From contig JAICTU010000117.1 in NCBI GenBank assembly GCA_025936205.1, positions 1 to 19,960 on the forward strand: a stretch of DNA of 19,960 nucleotides. The letters are read 5' to 3'. Every line of letters starts with the position of its first letter. Position 1 is the first letter of the stretch. The notes under the pieces were generated by a model. It did no database searches. It worked only from the letters and a program-made list of their open reading frames with translations, and was not told the origin of the DNA. A program made the position numbers and the translations under genes. The DNA comes from Polyangiaceae bacterium (GTDB lineage: Bacteria; Myxococcota; Polyangia; Polyangiales; Polyangiaceae). This document shows, piece after piece, positions 1-9,438 of this stretch.

Positions 1-378
1 ATCTTGATTCCCTCCGAGGGTAACGTGGGTGTCGGCGCAGACTTCTCGGCGCACTACGGCATCCCCGCAGGTCCGGTGATCCTCGCGCCGGGCGGCTTGA
101 TCGGCGGTTACTACCTGCAGAGCCGCTTCATCGGCGCACTCATGGTCACGGGTCGCGCAACGGTGCCGCTCGGCGTGCTCGCTCCCTATGCGGAGGCGGG
201 CGTTGGGGCCGGCTTCTTGACGAATCCGAGCGACGGTGGCGCGGCATGGCGGGCGGGTGGCGGGTTGGATTTGTATCTGGGTGTCGTGACGCTCGGGGTG
301 GAGGTGGACTACCAGGCCATCACCGGCACGCCTTATAAAGCCTGGACGATCGGGCCCACCATCGGCATCGGCGGCTGA
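1..378 (+). CDS. C-terminal part of an outer-membrane beta-barrel-like protein (partial at left edge)
   Basis: The frame is open from the left edge and ends at TGA 376-378, so only about 125 C-terminal residues are visible. They alternate short hydrophobic strands with Gly-rich turns (VGVGADFSAHYGI, LAPYAEAGVGAGFL, WRAGGGLDLYLGVVTLGVEV, WTIGPTIGIGG), as in small outer-membrane barrels. The lines about a 'YAEAGVGAGF' strand followed by a 'GGGLDLYLG' strand are typical of OmpW/OMP_b-brl-like proteins. The true start and any signal peptide lie outside the window. The next gene begins 25 bp downstream on the same strand. Barrel membership is inferred from pattern only; no specific function can be assigned. 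Confidence 0.6.
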   Translation: MLIPSEGNVGVGADFSAHYGIPAGPVILAPGGLIGGYYLQSRFIGALMVTGRATVPLGVLAPYAEAGVGAGFLTNPSDGGAAWRAGGGLDLYLGVVTLGVEVDYQAITGTPYKAWTIGPTIGIGG

Positions 379-403
379 CTCCAGCGCCGATCACAGGCGC
401 GAA

Positions 404-1295
404 ATGAACACGACGCAGAAGCACCCCCGTCATCTGGCATCTCCGCATGAAGTCATGGCGGCGCTCAGCGATGCGGTCAGTGATTCGAGCGGCATGGTGT
501 GCCAGGCCACCGTCTGGGAAGAGGTGCAACTGGTCGAGATGACCTTCCCCGATCGAGGCTGCGTGGTGGTGCCGCCGATCGCGTTCTATTCCGTCTCGAG
601 CAACAGCAGCACGACCTGGCACTGGGTGAAGGCATCTGCCCGGGCCAGGTCACCGTCACCACCGAGCGCACCACGTCTCCGTGCGACACCGGCGAAGGCG
701 AAACCACCCCCGTGAGCAGATCCATTCGGCTCGAGGGTTGCGAGCTGAGTGGCGGTGGCAAGCTGGATGGCGCTCTACAGATCGCTGCCTCGCAGACCCT
801 CTCGGACATGAATTGCGACGCCGGAACAGCGGTCGACGTCAGCTACACGAGCACCACCACGGACCTCGTCTACACTGCGCCGAGCGGCGCGCGAATCGAG
901 CTCCCGCAAGTGACCCGGACGGGTTCCTATACGCGGCTGCTCGACGCTCCGCCCTCGCTCCTGACCATCAGCTCCCAGGGCCGCATCGAACGCTATGACG
1001 AAAAGGGGGCTGCACGGTCCAAGATCACCTTCTCGGGCGAACAGACACTCTCCATGCTGGGGCCAACGGAGGCTTTCGCGTGGATGGCACACTCACGCTG
1101 CAGGACGATCTCGGCTCCGGGAGCGCGAACGTGACCAGCGTTGGATTGACGCGCACGGAAGGCTGCTGCTACCCCGCCAGCGGCAGCATTGAAGTCGCCC
1201 ACTCCAATGGCCGCAACGAGCGCTGGAGTTTCGGCCCCGCCTGCGGAAACGTCTCGGTCAACGGGCATGACGTCGCCCTCGGGAGCTGCTTCTGA
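404..1295 (+). pseudogene. Unknown secreted-type protein gene, broken by two -1 frameshifts
   Basis: Three successive frames read as one protein. The first runs from ATG 404 to about 620 (VWEEVQLVEMTFPDRGC, VVVPPIAFYSVSSNSS). The second runs from about 620 to about 1070 (GEGICPGQVTVTTERTTS, IRLEGCELSGGGKLDG). The third runs from about 1070 to TGA at 1295 (FRVDGTLTLQDDLGSGS, VSVNGHDVALGSCF). Each piece has GC-rich third positions only in its own frame, and the joints are seamless in sense. Both shifts look like loss of one base. The conceptual product is about 295 residues, rich in Ser/Thr/Gly and short beta segments with scattered Cys. I see no clear signal peptide at 404, so the real start may differ. 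I do not recognise the family. It converges on the AraC relic, whose stop is 7 bp away. Confidence 0.5.
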
Positions 1296-1302
1296 GGCGG
1301 GC

Positions 1303-2335
1303 TCATCCTGGGGTCGGGCTCGGTGCTGTGGTGCCGAGCCCTCTCTCGGATCGATATTCGCGGGGGGTCTGGCCCGTCCAGCGCCGGAACGCTCGGTGGA
1401 AGGGGCTCGGCTCCGAGTAGCCGAGCAAGTAGGCGACCTCGTAGACCGCCAGCTGCGGGTCGCTCAGGTAGCGATACGCCAGCTCCGCGCGCAACTCGTC
1501 GAGCAAGGCCGCGAAACTGGTGCCTTCGCCGCGCAGGCGGCGTTGCAGGGTGCGTTCGCTCAGGCCGAGGCGGCGGGCGAGCGCGGCCTGCTCGGGCTCC
1601 CCTTCAGAGAGCTGCGCCAGCAGCGCGTCGCGCAGCTGGGCCGAGAGGGTCTGGCACTCGGGGACGCGAGCCAGGAGCGCGCTGGCGTGGCGCTCGAGGT
1701 AGGAGAACAGGCTGGCGTCGGCGCGGCGCAGGGGCACGTCGAACACCCCACGCAAAATCCTGAGCCGCGTCTCACTCGCGCCGAAGTGCAGCGGGCAGCC
1801 CAGCGCGGCGCGGTAGGGGGCGAGCTCCGCGGGTTCGGCGAACTGAAAGGTCGCCTCCACGCCGAGCTCGGTGCTGTGGCTCCAGCCGCTCAGCTCGCGC
1901 AGCAACGTCAAGGTGCCGACTGGAGCCGCGACGCCGAGCGACGCCAGCGGCGCGATCTCGGGCGGCTCCGTCTGGCGAAACACGACATGGTCGCCCGCCT
2001 CCTCGATGATCGGGCTCACCCGCTCGCCCATCAGCTTGCGGAAGCGCTCCAGACAGCTTGAAGGCCGAGCGCACGTCCGCGGCGTGTTGCATCGCGAAAC
2101 CGACGACCCCGAGCGACCGCACGCTGACGGTTTGGCCGAGCCAGAAACCGAACTGCGCCGATCCGGGCGCCGCGTCGATGGCCTGCAGCAGCCGGACATA
2201 GGTGGTGAAGGGAATGCGGGCGTCGGGATCCGTGAGCTCCTGCTCGCCCAAGCCCGCTCGGGCACGGAGCTGTCCCGCGGGCAAGCCGAACGCCGCGGCG
2301 GCCTCCAGGTTGCCGATCACCAGCGCCGCCAGCAC
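1303..2335 (-). pseudogene. AraC-family transcriptional regulator with a one-base insertion
   Basis: The N-terminal half starts at GTG 2335 (LVIGNLEAAAAFGLPAGQL ... VVGFAMQHAADVRSAFKL) and resembles the ligand-binding domain of OruR-like AraC regulators (PF12625). The C-terminal half, in another frame to the stop at 1303, has a full double HTH (LARRLGLSERTLQRRLRGEG and VAYLLGYSEPSPFHRAFRRW). The frames meet near 2057, where the coding strand reads AAGCTGTCTGGAGCGC. Dropping the extra T gives Lys-Leu-Leu-Glu-Arg-Phe and restores one protein of about 343 residues. As written, only a truncated protein is made. It is divergent from the SnoaL-like remnant, its probable former target. Family assignment is strong; whether the insertion is real or a sequencing error is open. 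Confidence 0.85.
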
Positions 2336-2361
2336 GCTCGGGCCCCTCGGGACAATCCCCT

Positions 2362-2667
2362 ACCCGGGCGTTTTCGTTCATCGGGCCCGACGGCGAGGTC
2401 GAGGACCGCGAGACCTACCTCGCCGGCTACCGCCAACTCGCCGAGCGCCACATCCATGTGCAGAAGATCGACCTGCAGGAGGTCAGATTTCGGCTGCTCG
2501 GTGAGACGGCCGTGGTCACCGGCCGCGTGCAGGCGAAGGTAAAAATGGGCGAAACCCCGATCGTCGAGGACGTGCGCTTCACCCGCGTGTACCAGCGCCG
2601 CGGCGAGCGCTGGCGCATGGTCGCCGGCCAGGGGACGCGACTCGCGCCGCCGCCCGAGCGACACTGA
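2362..2667 (+). pseudogene. SnoaL/DUF4440-like (NTF2 fold) protein lacking its N-terminal helix
   Basis: In one frame the sequence reads FSFIGPDGEVEDRETYLAGY, then HIHVQKIDLQEVRFRLLGE, TAVVTGRVQAKVKMGE and VRFTRVYQRRGERWRMVAGQ to the stop at 2667. This is the usual order of the DUF4440/SnoaL-like fold, ending with the W-[RK]-M-V-A strand. The family normally starts with a helix of about 25-30 residues (W..A...D...L..ll..df). No ATG, GTG or TTG supplies it here, and the AraC relic's 5' end lies directly upstream. The first usable start is GTG 2458, which removes the first strands and would leave 69 residues. I read it as a 5'-truncated gene. A short functional product from 2458 cannot be excluded. 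Confidence 0.6.
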
Positions 2668-2709
2668 ACAACGAGCGCGGCGCCCTCGATCCCGCTATGC
2701 TCCGCGGCC

Positions 2710-4095
<1,386 letters not shown>

Positions 4096-4139
4096 GGCGT
4101 CGGTGGCCGAGGGCCGAAATGGCCCCAGCCGCTGGCGCA

Positions 4140-4168
4140 CCAATAGTGAATGTGTTATTCACTATTGG
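4140..4168. promoter_or_regulatory. Perfect 29-bp palindrome upstream of amidase-TetR operon, probable TetR operator
   Basis: Two 12-base arms, CCAATAGTGAAT (4140-4151) and ATTCACTATTGG (4157-4168), are exact reverse complements around the spacer GTGTT. The site is AT-rich in a very GC-rich region and ends 31 bp before the amidase ATG. A TetR-family repressor is the next gene in the same operon, and such repressors bind palindromes of this size and usually control their own operon. There is no following T-run, so a terminator for sthA is less likely. Binding by the neighbouring TetR is inference. Confidence 0.75.
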
Positions 4169-4185
4169 ACAGCTCGAATCTACGG

Positions 4186-4192
4186 AAAGGAG
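4186..4192 (+). promoter_or_regulatory. Strong ribosome binding site of the amidase gene
   Basis: AAAGGAG lies 7 bases before ATG 4200. It fixes this start over the much longer open frame that extends back into sthA. Confidence 0.8.
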
Positions 4193-4199
4193 ACTCCCC

Positions 4200-5606
4200 A
4201 TGCACCGTCTCGATCATCTCGCCCGCCTGGATGGCGTGGCTCAGGCTCAGCTCGTCCAGCAGGGAGAGCTCGGCGCGCAGGACTTGCTCGACGCCTGCGA
4301 GCGCCGGTTGAAGCTCGTCGATCCGCTGTTGCACAGCGTCGTCACGCGCGACTTCGAGGCCGCGCGGCGGCGTGCCGCGAACGGCGTAGCGGGTCCGTTT
4401 GCCGGCGTGCCCTTCCTGTTCAAGGACGTGTGCGGTTATCCGGGGCTGCGCTGCTCGTTTGGGTCGCGGCTATTTTCGGGTCACCTGCCGGACCGGGGCT
4501 CGCCCTTCACCGAGCGAGCGGACGCCGCGGGCCTGCTCACGGTGGGCAAGAGCGCGACCAGCGAGCTGGGCATGATCGGCAGCACCGAGACCCTGCTGGA
4601 GGGTGTCACGCACAACCCCTGGGGGCTGACGCTCTCCGCGAGCGGATCGTCTGGCGGCGCGGCCGCTGCGGTCGCTGCCGGCATCGTACCGCTCGCGCAC
4701 GCCAGCGACGGCGGTGGCTCCATCCGTGGCCCCGCCGCGTCGGCGGGGCTGTTCGGGCTCAAGCCGAGCCGGGGCCGCACCGTGCCGAGCAACCTGACCC
4801 TTTCGCCGTACGACGCCCTGCTCTCCGATGGCTGCATCAGCCGCAGCGTGCGCGATACGGCCCTGTTTCTCTCGCTGGTCGAGGCGGAGGGGCCGCTGCC
4901 GCGGCTCGGCTATGTACGCGAACCGGGTAAGACGGCGCTGAGCATCGGCTACCATTCCACGACGCTGATCGGCAGTGAGCCGGACCCCGCGTGCCTGCGC
5001 GCGCTGGAGAGCAGCGTGGCCTTGTGCCGCGAGCTGGGTCATCGCGTCGAGCCAGCGCCAGCGCCGCGCGTCGACGGGCGCGCGCTCAGCGCGGCGTATT
5101 TTGCCTGCGCGGGCGGCGCGCTCGCAGGCATGCTCGCGATGCTGGAGCCGATGCTGGGCCGCACGGTGGGCAGCGAAGACCTCGAGCCCTTCACGCTGGA
5201 GTTGATCGCGGCGGCACGTGTCGGGGGTATCGACGTGCGCGCCTGCTTTGAAACCGCAGTGCGCGCGTACCTCGACGCGCTCGCTCCCTACGACCTGCTG
5301 CTCACGCCCACCTCTGCGACGCGCCCCTGGCAACTGGGCTGGATGTCGCCGCTCTTACCGCGCGAGGAGCTGATTGCGCGCACCGAGCAGGCAGTGTGTT
5401 ACACGCCCGTGCACAACATCGCGGGCTGCCCGGCGATGTCCGTGCCGCTGCACTGGAGCGCGGACGGCGTACCGATCGGCAGCCACTTCGCTGCTGCGCC
5501 CGGGCGCGAAGACCTGCTGCTGGGGCTCGCGTACCAGCTCGAGCAGGCACAGCCCTGGGCCGACCGCTGGGCCCCCTACTCCTTCGTACGCATCGCCGGC
5601 GCCTGA
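4200..5606 (+). CDS. Amidase signature (AS) family amidohydrolase
   Basis: The 468-residue product is a complete AS-family enzyme, a group that hydrolyses carboxamides or esters by a Ser-cisSer-Lys triad. The triad is placed exactly as in the family: Lys75 in PFLFKDVCGYPG, cis-Ser150 in SASGSSGGAAAAVAAG, and nucleophile Ser174 in SDGGGSIRGPAA. The spacings of 75 and 24 residues match GatA and FAAH. The C-terminal VHNIAGCPAMSVPLHWSADG and VPIGSHFAAAPGREDLLLGL are also typical. It is not GatA by context, since no gatB or gatC is adjacent. The substrate is unknown; free-standing members include nylon-oligomer, indoleacetamide and aryl-acylamide amidases. The stop overlaps the TetR start by one base (TGATG), so translation is probably coupled, and the upstream palindrome suggests substrate-responsive repression. 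Confidence 0.9.
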   Translation: MHRLDHLARLDGVAQAQLVQQGELGAQDLLDACERRLKLVDPLLHSVVTRDFEAARRRAANGVAGPFAGVPFLFKDVCGYPGLRCSFGSRLFSGHLPDRGSPFTERADAAGLLTVGKSATSELGMIGSTETLLEGVTHNPWGLTLSASGSSGGAAAAVAAGIVPLAHASDGGGSIRGPAASAGLFGLKPSRGRTVPSNLTLSPYDALLSDGCISRSVRDTALFLSLVEAEGPLPRLGYVREPGKTALSIGYHSTTLIGSEPDPACLRALESSVALCRELGHRVEPAPAPRVDGRALSAAYFACAGGALAGMLAMLEPMLGRTVGSEDLEPFTLELIAAARVGGIDVRACFETAVRAYLDALAPYDLLLTPTSATRPWQLGWMSPLLPREELIARTEQAVCYTPVHNIAGCPAMSVPLHWSADGVPIGSHFAAAPGREDLLLGLAYQLEQAQPWADRWAPYSFVRIAGA

Positions 5607-6229
5607 TGCCGCAGGTCCTCAAACCCGAAGTCCGCGAACGCATCCTACGCTCCGCCCTCGCCGCCTTCGCGCGCGGGGGCTACGCCGCGGCCACCATGAG
5701 CGAAATTGCTCGCGACGCCGGCATGGCTGTCGCCAACCTCTACCGCTACTACCCCAGCAAGGAAGACTTGTTCGCGGCTGCGATCCCGGAGGAGACCGTC
5801 GCGCGCTTCGAACAGCTCCTGGAGCGCAGCGTACACGCCCATGCACGCCTCGCGGGCATCACGCGCCCCGGAGACGAAGCGGGGGCCGCCGAGCTCCTCG
5901 ACTTCTGGATCGACCAACGCCTGGTCGTGGTGGTCCTGCTCGACCGCGCCGACGGGAGCCGACATGAACGCTTCGGCCAACACTTCGTGGAACGCCTCGT
6001 GACGCTCAGCATCGCCCAAATCCGCGCGGCGCACCCGGCTGCGATCGTGAGCCGCGAAGCGCGCCTGGTTTTGACGCAAGTCTTCGAAAACACCCGGCGC
6101 ATGATCGCCGTGCTGCTCGAGACGTACGGCGACGAACGCGCGATTCGCCGCGCGGTGGCGGCCTTCCGTAGCTACCAGGTGGCGGGGTTGGCGGGGTTCA
6201 CGAAAGGCGTGCTCGCGGAGGATGGATAG
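5606..6229 (+). CDS. TetR/AcrR-family transcriptional repressor
   Basis: The 207-residue protein has a canonical N-terminal TetR HTH: ILRSALAAFARGGYAAATMS, then EIARDAGMAVANLYRYYPSK at about residues 35-54, and EDLFAAAI. It is followed by an all-helical ligand-binding and dimerisation domain with no recognisable subfamily signature. The start ATG 5606 overlaps the amidase stop in TGATG. An earlier open frame inside the amidase is a shadow. Being second in the operon behind the 4140-4168 palindrome fits an autoregulated local repressor that responds to an amide or its breakdown product. Family is secure; ligand and operator are inferred. Confidence 0.9.
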   Translation: MPQVLKPEVRERILRSALAAFARGGYAAATMSEIARDAGMAVANLYRYYPSKEDLFAAAIPEETVARFEQLLERSVHAHARLAGITRPGDEAGAAELLDFWIDQRLVVVVLLDRADGSRHERFGQHFVERLVTLSIAQIRAAHPAAIVSREARLVLTQVFENTRRMIAVLLETYGDERAIRRAVAAFRSYQVAGLAGFTKGVLAEDG

Positions 6230-6528
6230 CGTTCGACGAAACTCTCCGCTCCGCGCCGCTTCCGTTCGCTTCATCGGCGTGGCCGTGCGGCGCTTCATGC
6301 AACACCCAGTGTCCCGAGGTTTCGCTGGCGACGTGGGAAGGAGGCCCGGCCCCCAAACTTCAAATCCGCGCAGTGTCGTGCGGGCAGAAATGCCACTCGA
6401 GGGCGGATTGGTGGGCGAGGCGGAATGCGGCGGGCACTGGTTGTGCCAGAAATCCTGCTGGATTCACGTTCGGTGGCCGACCGTCGCGGGCGGTGCGGGC
6501 CGGGACTGAATCTTGCTGTGTGGGGTGA
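6230..6528. other. Intergenic stretch with nothing recognised
   Basis: This is 299 bases between the TetR stop and the beta-propeller gene. An open frame covers much of it but has no family resemblance and poor codon bias. No convincing terminator, RNA gene or inverted repeat was found by eye. It probably carries the promoter of the downstream gene. Confidence 0.4.
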
Positions 6529-7953
6529 ATGGTGTTGCGACGGACCGGGCGGACGTTGGGGGCAGCAAGTCGAAGTGTATGGTGGGGGCTCTCGAGCTCG
6601 CTGGCGGCGCTGGGTTGCGGGCTGTGGAATGATGGCTCCGCGCAGCTCGAGTCGTCGCTGCGGACGGCGAGCGCGGAGCTGGATGGCGGGAGCTCGAGCA
6701 GCGCGACCCCGAGCAGCGCGACCCCGAGCAGCGCGACCCCGGAGGGCGCGAGCGAGGACTGGCAGCGTCCGTTGGGTGCGTCGGGGGTGTCGGTGTCGAG
6801 CCGCGGTGTTGCGGTGGATGGCGCCGGGCACGTCGTGGTGACGGGCTACACGCTGAAGCCGCTGGTCAGCAGCGAGCAGTCGAGCAGCGATGCGTTCGTA
6901 GCGGCGTACTCGGGTTCGGGGGATCTGCTCTGGACGGCGGAGCTCGGCACGCCGGCTTCGGACGCGGCCGCAGGCGTGAGTGTCGACGCGGAGGGGAATG
7001 CGCTGATCGCAGGCGATACCTCGGGCGCGCTGGAGGGCACCTCGGGCGCGCTGGAGGGCACGGCGTTCGGCTTTGGAGATGCGTACGTCGCCAAGTATTC
7101 GCCCGGCGGTGAGCTGGCCTGGGTGCACCAGATCGGCACGGCGGCTCCGGACGAAGCCGCCGGGGTGAGCGCGGACGCGAGCGGCAACGTGTTGGTCGCC
7201 GGGTTCACGCGGGGCGTGTTGGCCGGGAGCCGTGCCGGCAACGATCTCGACAGCTGGATCGCGAAGTACTCGCCGACAGGCGAGGCGCTCTGGATGCGTC
7301 AGCTGGGCAGTAGCGTGGGCTATGACGATGCCATCGCCGGCGTGAGCACGGACGCGGAGGGCAACGCGCTGATCGCGGGTCGTAGCTTTGGCGCTCTGGA
7401 AGGCGAAAATCATGGCTCGGCGGATGCTTTCGTGGCGAAGCTGTCCGGCGCCGGGGAGCTGCTCTGGATCCATCAGCTGGGCGATGCCGGCTACGATGCC
7501 GCCGAGTCGGTGCAGGCGGATGCCGACGGTAACGTGTTCATCGCTGGGCAGCTCGGTGGCTCGTTCGTCGGTGGGCCCGGTGTCGTGATCCCGGGGCGGC
7601 CTTTCGTGGCGAAGTATTCGCCGGCGGGGGAGCAGCTCTGGCTCACGGCGTTCGATGAGGGCGCCATCGGCTCCGTGTCGAGCGTGGCCAGCGACGGGGG
7701 CGACGCGGTCATTGTCGGCTATACCTCCTCCGACTGGGGTGCGCCCAATCAGGGATCGTTTGATAGCTTCGTCGCTCGAGTGTCGGCGGATGGCGAGTTG
7801 CTCGGCGTGCTGGAGACGGGCGGCCCGCAGCTGGACAAGGCCACGAGCGTGAGCGTGGATGCGGCGGGAGATGTTTTCTGGTCGCGAGAGGTCTGGAGCG
7901 CCGGCGATGATGGCTCCGATCAGGCGTTCCTGGCGCGCCAGACTCTGGAATGA
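6529..7953 (+). CDS. SBBP-repeat beta-propeller surface protein, probably a lipoprotein
   Basis: The 474-residue product has an Arg-rich, hydrophobic N-terminus (SVWWGLSSSLAALGCGLW) whose ALGC segment resembles but does not perfectly match a lipobox. A low-complexity Ser/Ala/Thr/Pro linker follows, then about seven blades of the beta-propeller repeat PF06739. Examples are GVAVDGAGHVVVTGYT, GVSVDAEGNALIAGDTSG, GVSADASGNVLVAGFTRG, GVSTDAEGNALIAGRSFG and SVQADADGNVFIAGQLGG, alternating with DAFVAKLSGAGELLWIHQLG-type strands. Seven or so blades would close one propeller. Such proteins are exported and abundant in myxobacteria; the ligand is unknown. The ATG is preceded by GTGTGGGGTGA. The last blade is less regular (AAGDVFWSREVWSAG). 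It converges on the zinc-ribbon gene. Confidence 0.82.
   Translation: MVLRRTGRTLGAASRSVWWGLSSSLAALGCGLWNDGSAQLESSLRTASAELDGGSSSSATPSSATPSSATPEGASEDWQRPLGASGVSVSSRGVAVDGAGHVVVTGYTLKPLVSSEQSSSDAFVAAYSGSGDLLWTAELGTPASDAAAGVSVDAEGNALIAGDTSGALEGTSGALEGTAFGFGDAYVAKYSPGGELAWVHQIGTAAPDEAAGVSADASGNVLVAGFTRGVLAGSRAGNDLDSWIAKYSPTGEALWMRQLGSSVGYDDAIAGVSTDAEGNALIAGRSFGALEGENHGSADAFVAKLSGAGELLWIHQLGDAGYDAAESVQADADGNVFIAGQLGGSFVGGPGVVIPGRPFVAKYSPAGEQLWLTAFDEGAIGSVSSVASDGGDAVIVGYTSSDWGAPNQGSFDSFVARVSADGELLGVLETGGPQLDKATSVSVDAAGDVFWSREVWSAGDDGSDQAFLARQTLE
6696..6740 (+). repeat. Three perfect 15-bp in-frame tandem repeats in the propeller gene linker
   Basis: The unit GAGCAGCGCGACCCC occurs three times in a row (6696-6710, 6711-6725, 6726-6740), encoding the repeating pentapeptide SSATP between the signal region and the first blade. 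Copies are identical, so the array is young or subject to slippage. Changes in copy number would alter only linker length. Confidence 0.95.
7021..7062 (+). repeat. 21-bp tandem duplication in the beta-propeller gene
   Basis: TCGGGCGCGCTGGAGGGCAC plus one base is repeated (7021-7041 and 7042-7062, differing only at the last base), giving SGALEGT twice. It lengthens one inter-blade loop by seven residues and looks like a recent slippage or unequal-crossover event that kept the frame. Confidence 0.93.
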
Positions 7954-7985
7954 CGCTTCACCCGAGCGCTTTCACCCCGGAGCTG

Positions 7986-8297
7986 TCACCCGAGCTCTGT
8001 GCGGCACTTCCAGCATTCTTCGAAATTGCCGGGGCTAGTGTCACCGCAGTTCGGGCAAGTGACGTCGGGTGCCTCGGGCGCGTTCCGCGCGGCCTGCATC
8101 TCGCGCACGCAGAGCAGCCCCGCCGACTGATCGCGCTCTTCGAGCACGCACACCATGGGGCGCATCGATAGCGGCAGTTCCCCGAGCAATCCCTGCAGGA
8201 AGCCGTTCTGCAGGGCGCAGGGAATTCCCCGGTCTCGCATGCGCTGGAGCAGCAGCTCGGCGTCGATCAGGTCATTGGCCTGGTACACGGGGTACAT
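7986..8297 (-). CDS. Small DUF2007-like protein with C-terminal zinc ribbon
   Basis: The 103-residue product starts MYPVYQANDLIDAELLLQRM, RDRGIPCALQNGF, the layout of the DUF2007 'putative signal transducing protein' domain (PF09413): a beta strand, a helix over a 'multi-source' segment, then a strand with RPMVCVLEERDQ. The C-terminus has two CxxC knuckles, Cys81/Cys84 (CPNCGD) and Cys95/Cys98 (CWKC), which should hold one zinc ion. The role of the family is not established. The start is ATG 8297; no strong SD is visible. It converges with the propeller gene (33 bp apart) and faces away from the cytochrome relic, with about 105 bp between the two starts. Confidence 0.75.
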   Translation of the reverse strand: MYPVYQANDLIDAELLLQRMRDRGIPCALQNGFLQGLLGELPLSMRPMVCVLEERDQSAGLLCVREMQAARNAPEAPDVTCPNCGDTSPGNFEECWKCRTELG

Positions 8298-8403
8298 TCA
8301 AACAGACTAGCACGCGCTCCGGTTTCGAGTGGGCCAGGGGGGCCGAGCCTCCACCCTACGACGACACCGTCACCTCGGGACTCCGTTGCGCTAGGCTGCG
8401 GCG

Positions 8404-9405
8404 GTGACCCACGCCAGCTCCCTGCCCCCCGTTTTACGGCTTCAGCACTTCCGGACTGCAGAATTGTTGCTCGCTGGCACACTGCTCGCCAGCGGGCTGG
8501 GCGCATTCGGGTGCACACCGCCGGCCACCTCGCCCGCTGCCGTCTCGGCTCCGGCGACGCCGGCCGCAGTAACCACGCCTGCCGCGCCACCCGACCCCGC
8601 CCGCGGGCGGGCGGCTCTATGACAGCTGGCGCACGGAACGACGGCTGAGCCATCTCTACGAATACGATCACGCCGGTACGGCGGAGCCCGATGGCAAGGG
8701 CGGCCCCAATGGCAACGGCACCCTCAACGATGGGCTCGGCCGCCCGATGCTCAATCCCGGGCACGATTATCGGCTGAAAAACTTCTTCGGTTGGGACCTG
8801 CGCGGCACGCAGGGTCTGAGCGGTCCGGCTTACCAAGCCGAGCCGTTCTCGCTGGAGCGCAACCTGCTCGAAGACGGGCGCTCGCCGGAGGAGATTCAGG
8901 CCTGGCTCGGCCACGGAGACGAGCAACTCCCCGCCTACGGCCAGGTGCTCGACGAGCGGATCTGGCCGACCTGAGCGCGTTTCTCGTGCAGTCGCGCGAT
9001 GGGAGCATCGCGCGCCCCGAGCAGGTGTACCGCATCGTCCGTGATACACCGCGCAACTACGCGCTGCTGCCCGGCGCCGATGCGGCGCAAGGCCACGAGT
9101 TCTTCGGCTTCATGTGCTCCGACTGCCACGGCAAAGACGGCCGCGATCTCCCGCTCGACGGCGGCTTCTCGTTGGGCAGCTTCGCGCGGGCGCGCGCCGA
9201 CGAGGCTTGGTTCAAGATCCAGAACGGCCTCGCCGGCAGCCCGATGAAAGGTATGGTCAGCGAGCCCAGCGGCGAACGAGCCGCACGGACCGTGCTCGAA
9301 ATGCTGGCAGCCTTGTGCGATCGCGAGCGTTTTCTGCCCGCCGCGAGCAACCGCGCCAACGACGTGCCCGACGGTGACCCGCGCTGCGGCGCTTACCTGA
9401 AGTAG
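8404..9405 (+). pseudogene. Secreted c-type cytochrome gene with two compensating frameshifts
   Basis: The N-terminus from GTG 8404 has a hydrophobic export segment ending LGAFGC and a long Ala/Pro/Thr linker. The frame then changes by +1 near 8605-8612, where GGGC is duplicated, and the native sequence continues as RLYDSWRTERRLSHLYEYDH to PAYGQVLDE. Near 8955-8960 the frame shifts back by -1, as if GGG had become GG, giving ADLADLSAFLVQSRDGS. The haem site CSDCH follows in EFFGFMCSDCHGKDGRD, and the protein ends RCGAYLK at 9405. The conceptual product is about 333 residues with one visible CxxCH. Known mono-haem cytochromes of this layout carry electrons in the periplasm. As written, translation stops at 8622, before the haem domain. 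Confidence 0.8.
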
Positions 9406-9438
9406 CCTGGCATTCACCAGCGCTGGGCGGCCCCCACC

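Noticed and set aside
4140..4168. Palindrome as a terminator of sthA
   Set aside because: The arms are AT-rich and not followed by a T-run, and the position just before a TetR operon fits an operator better.
8600..8965. Programmed ribosomal frameshifting in the cytochrome gene
   Set aside because: One shift comes from a GGGC duplication, the other from a lost G. Neither lies on a recognisable slippery heptamer, and two opposite programmed shifts in one gene would be exceptional.
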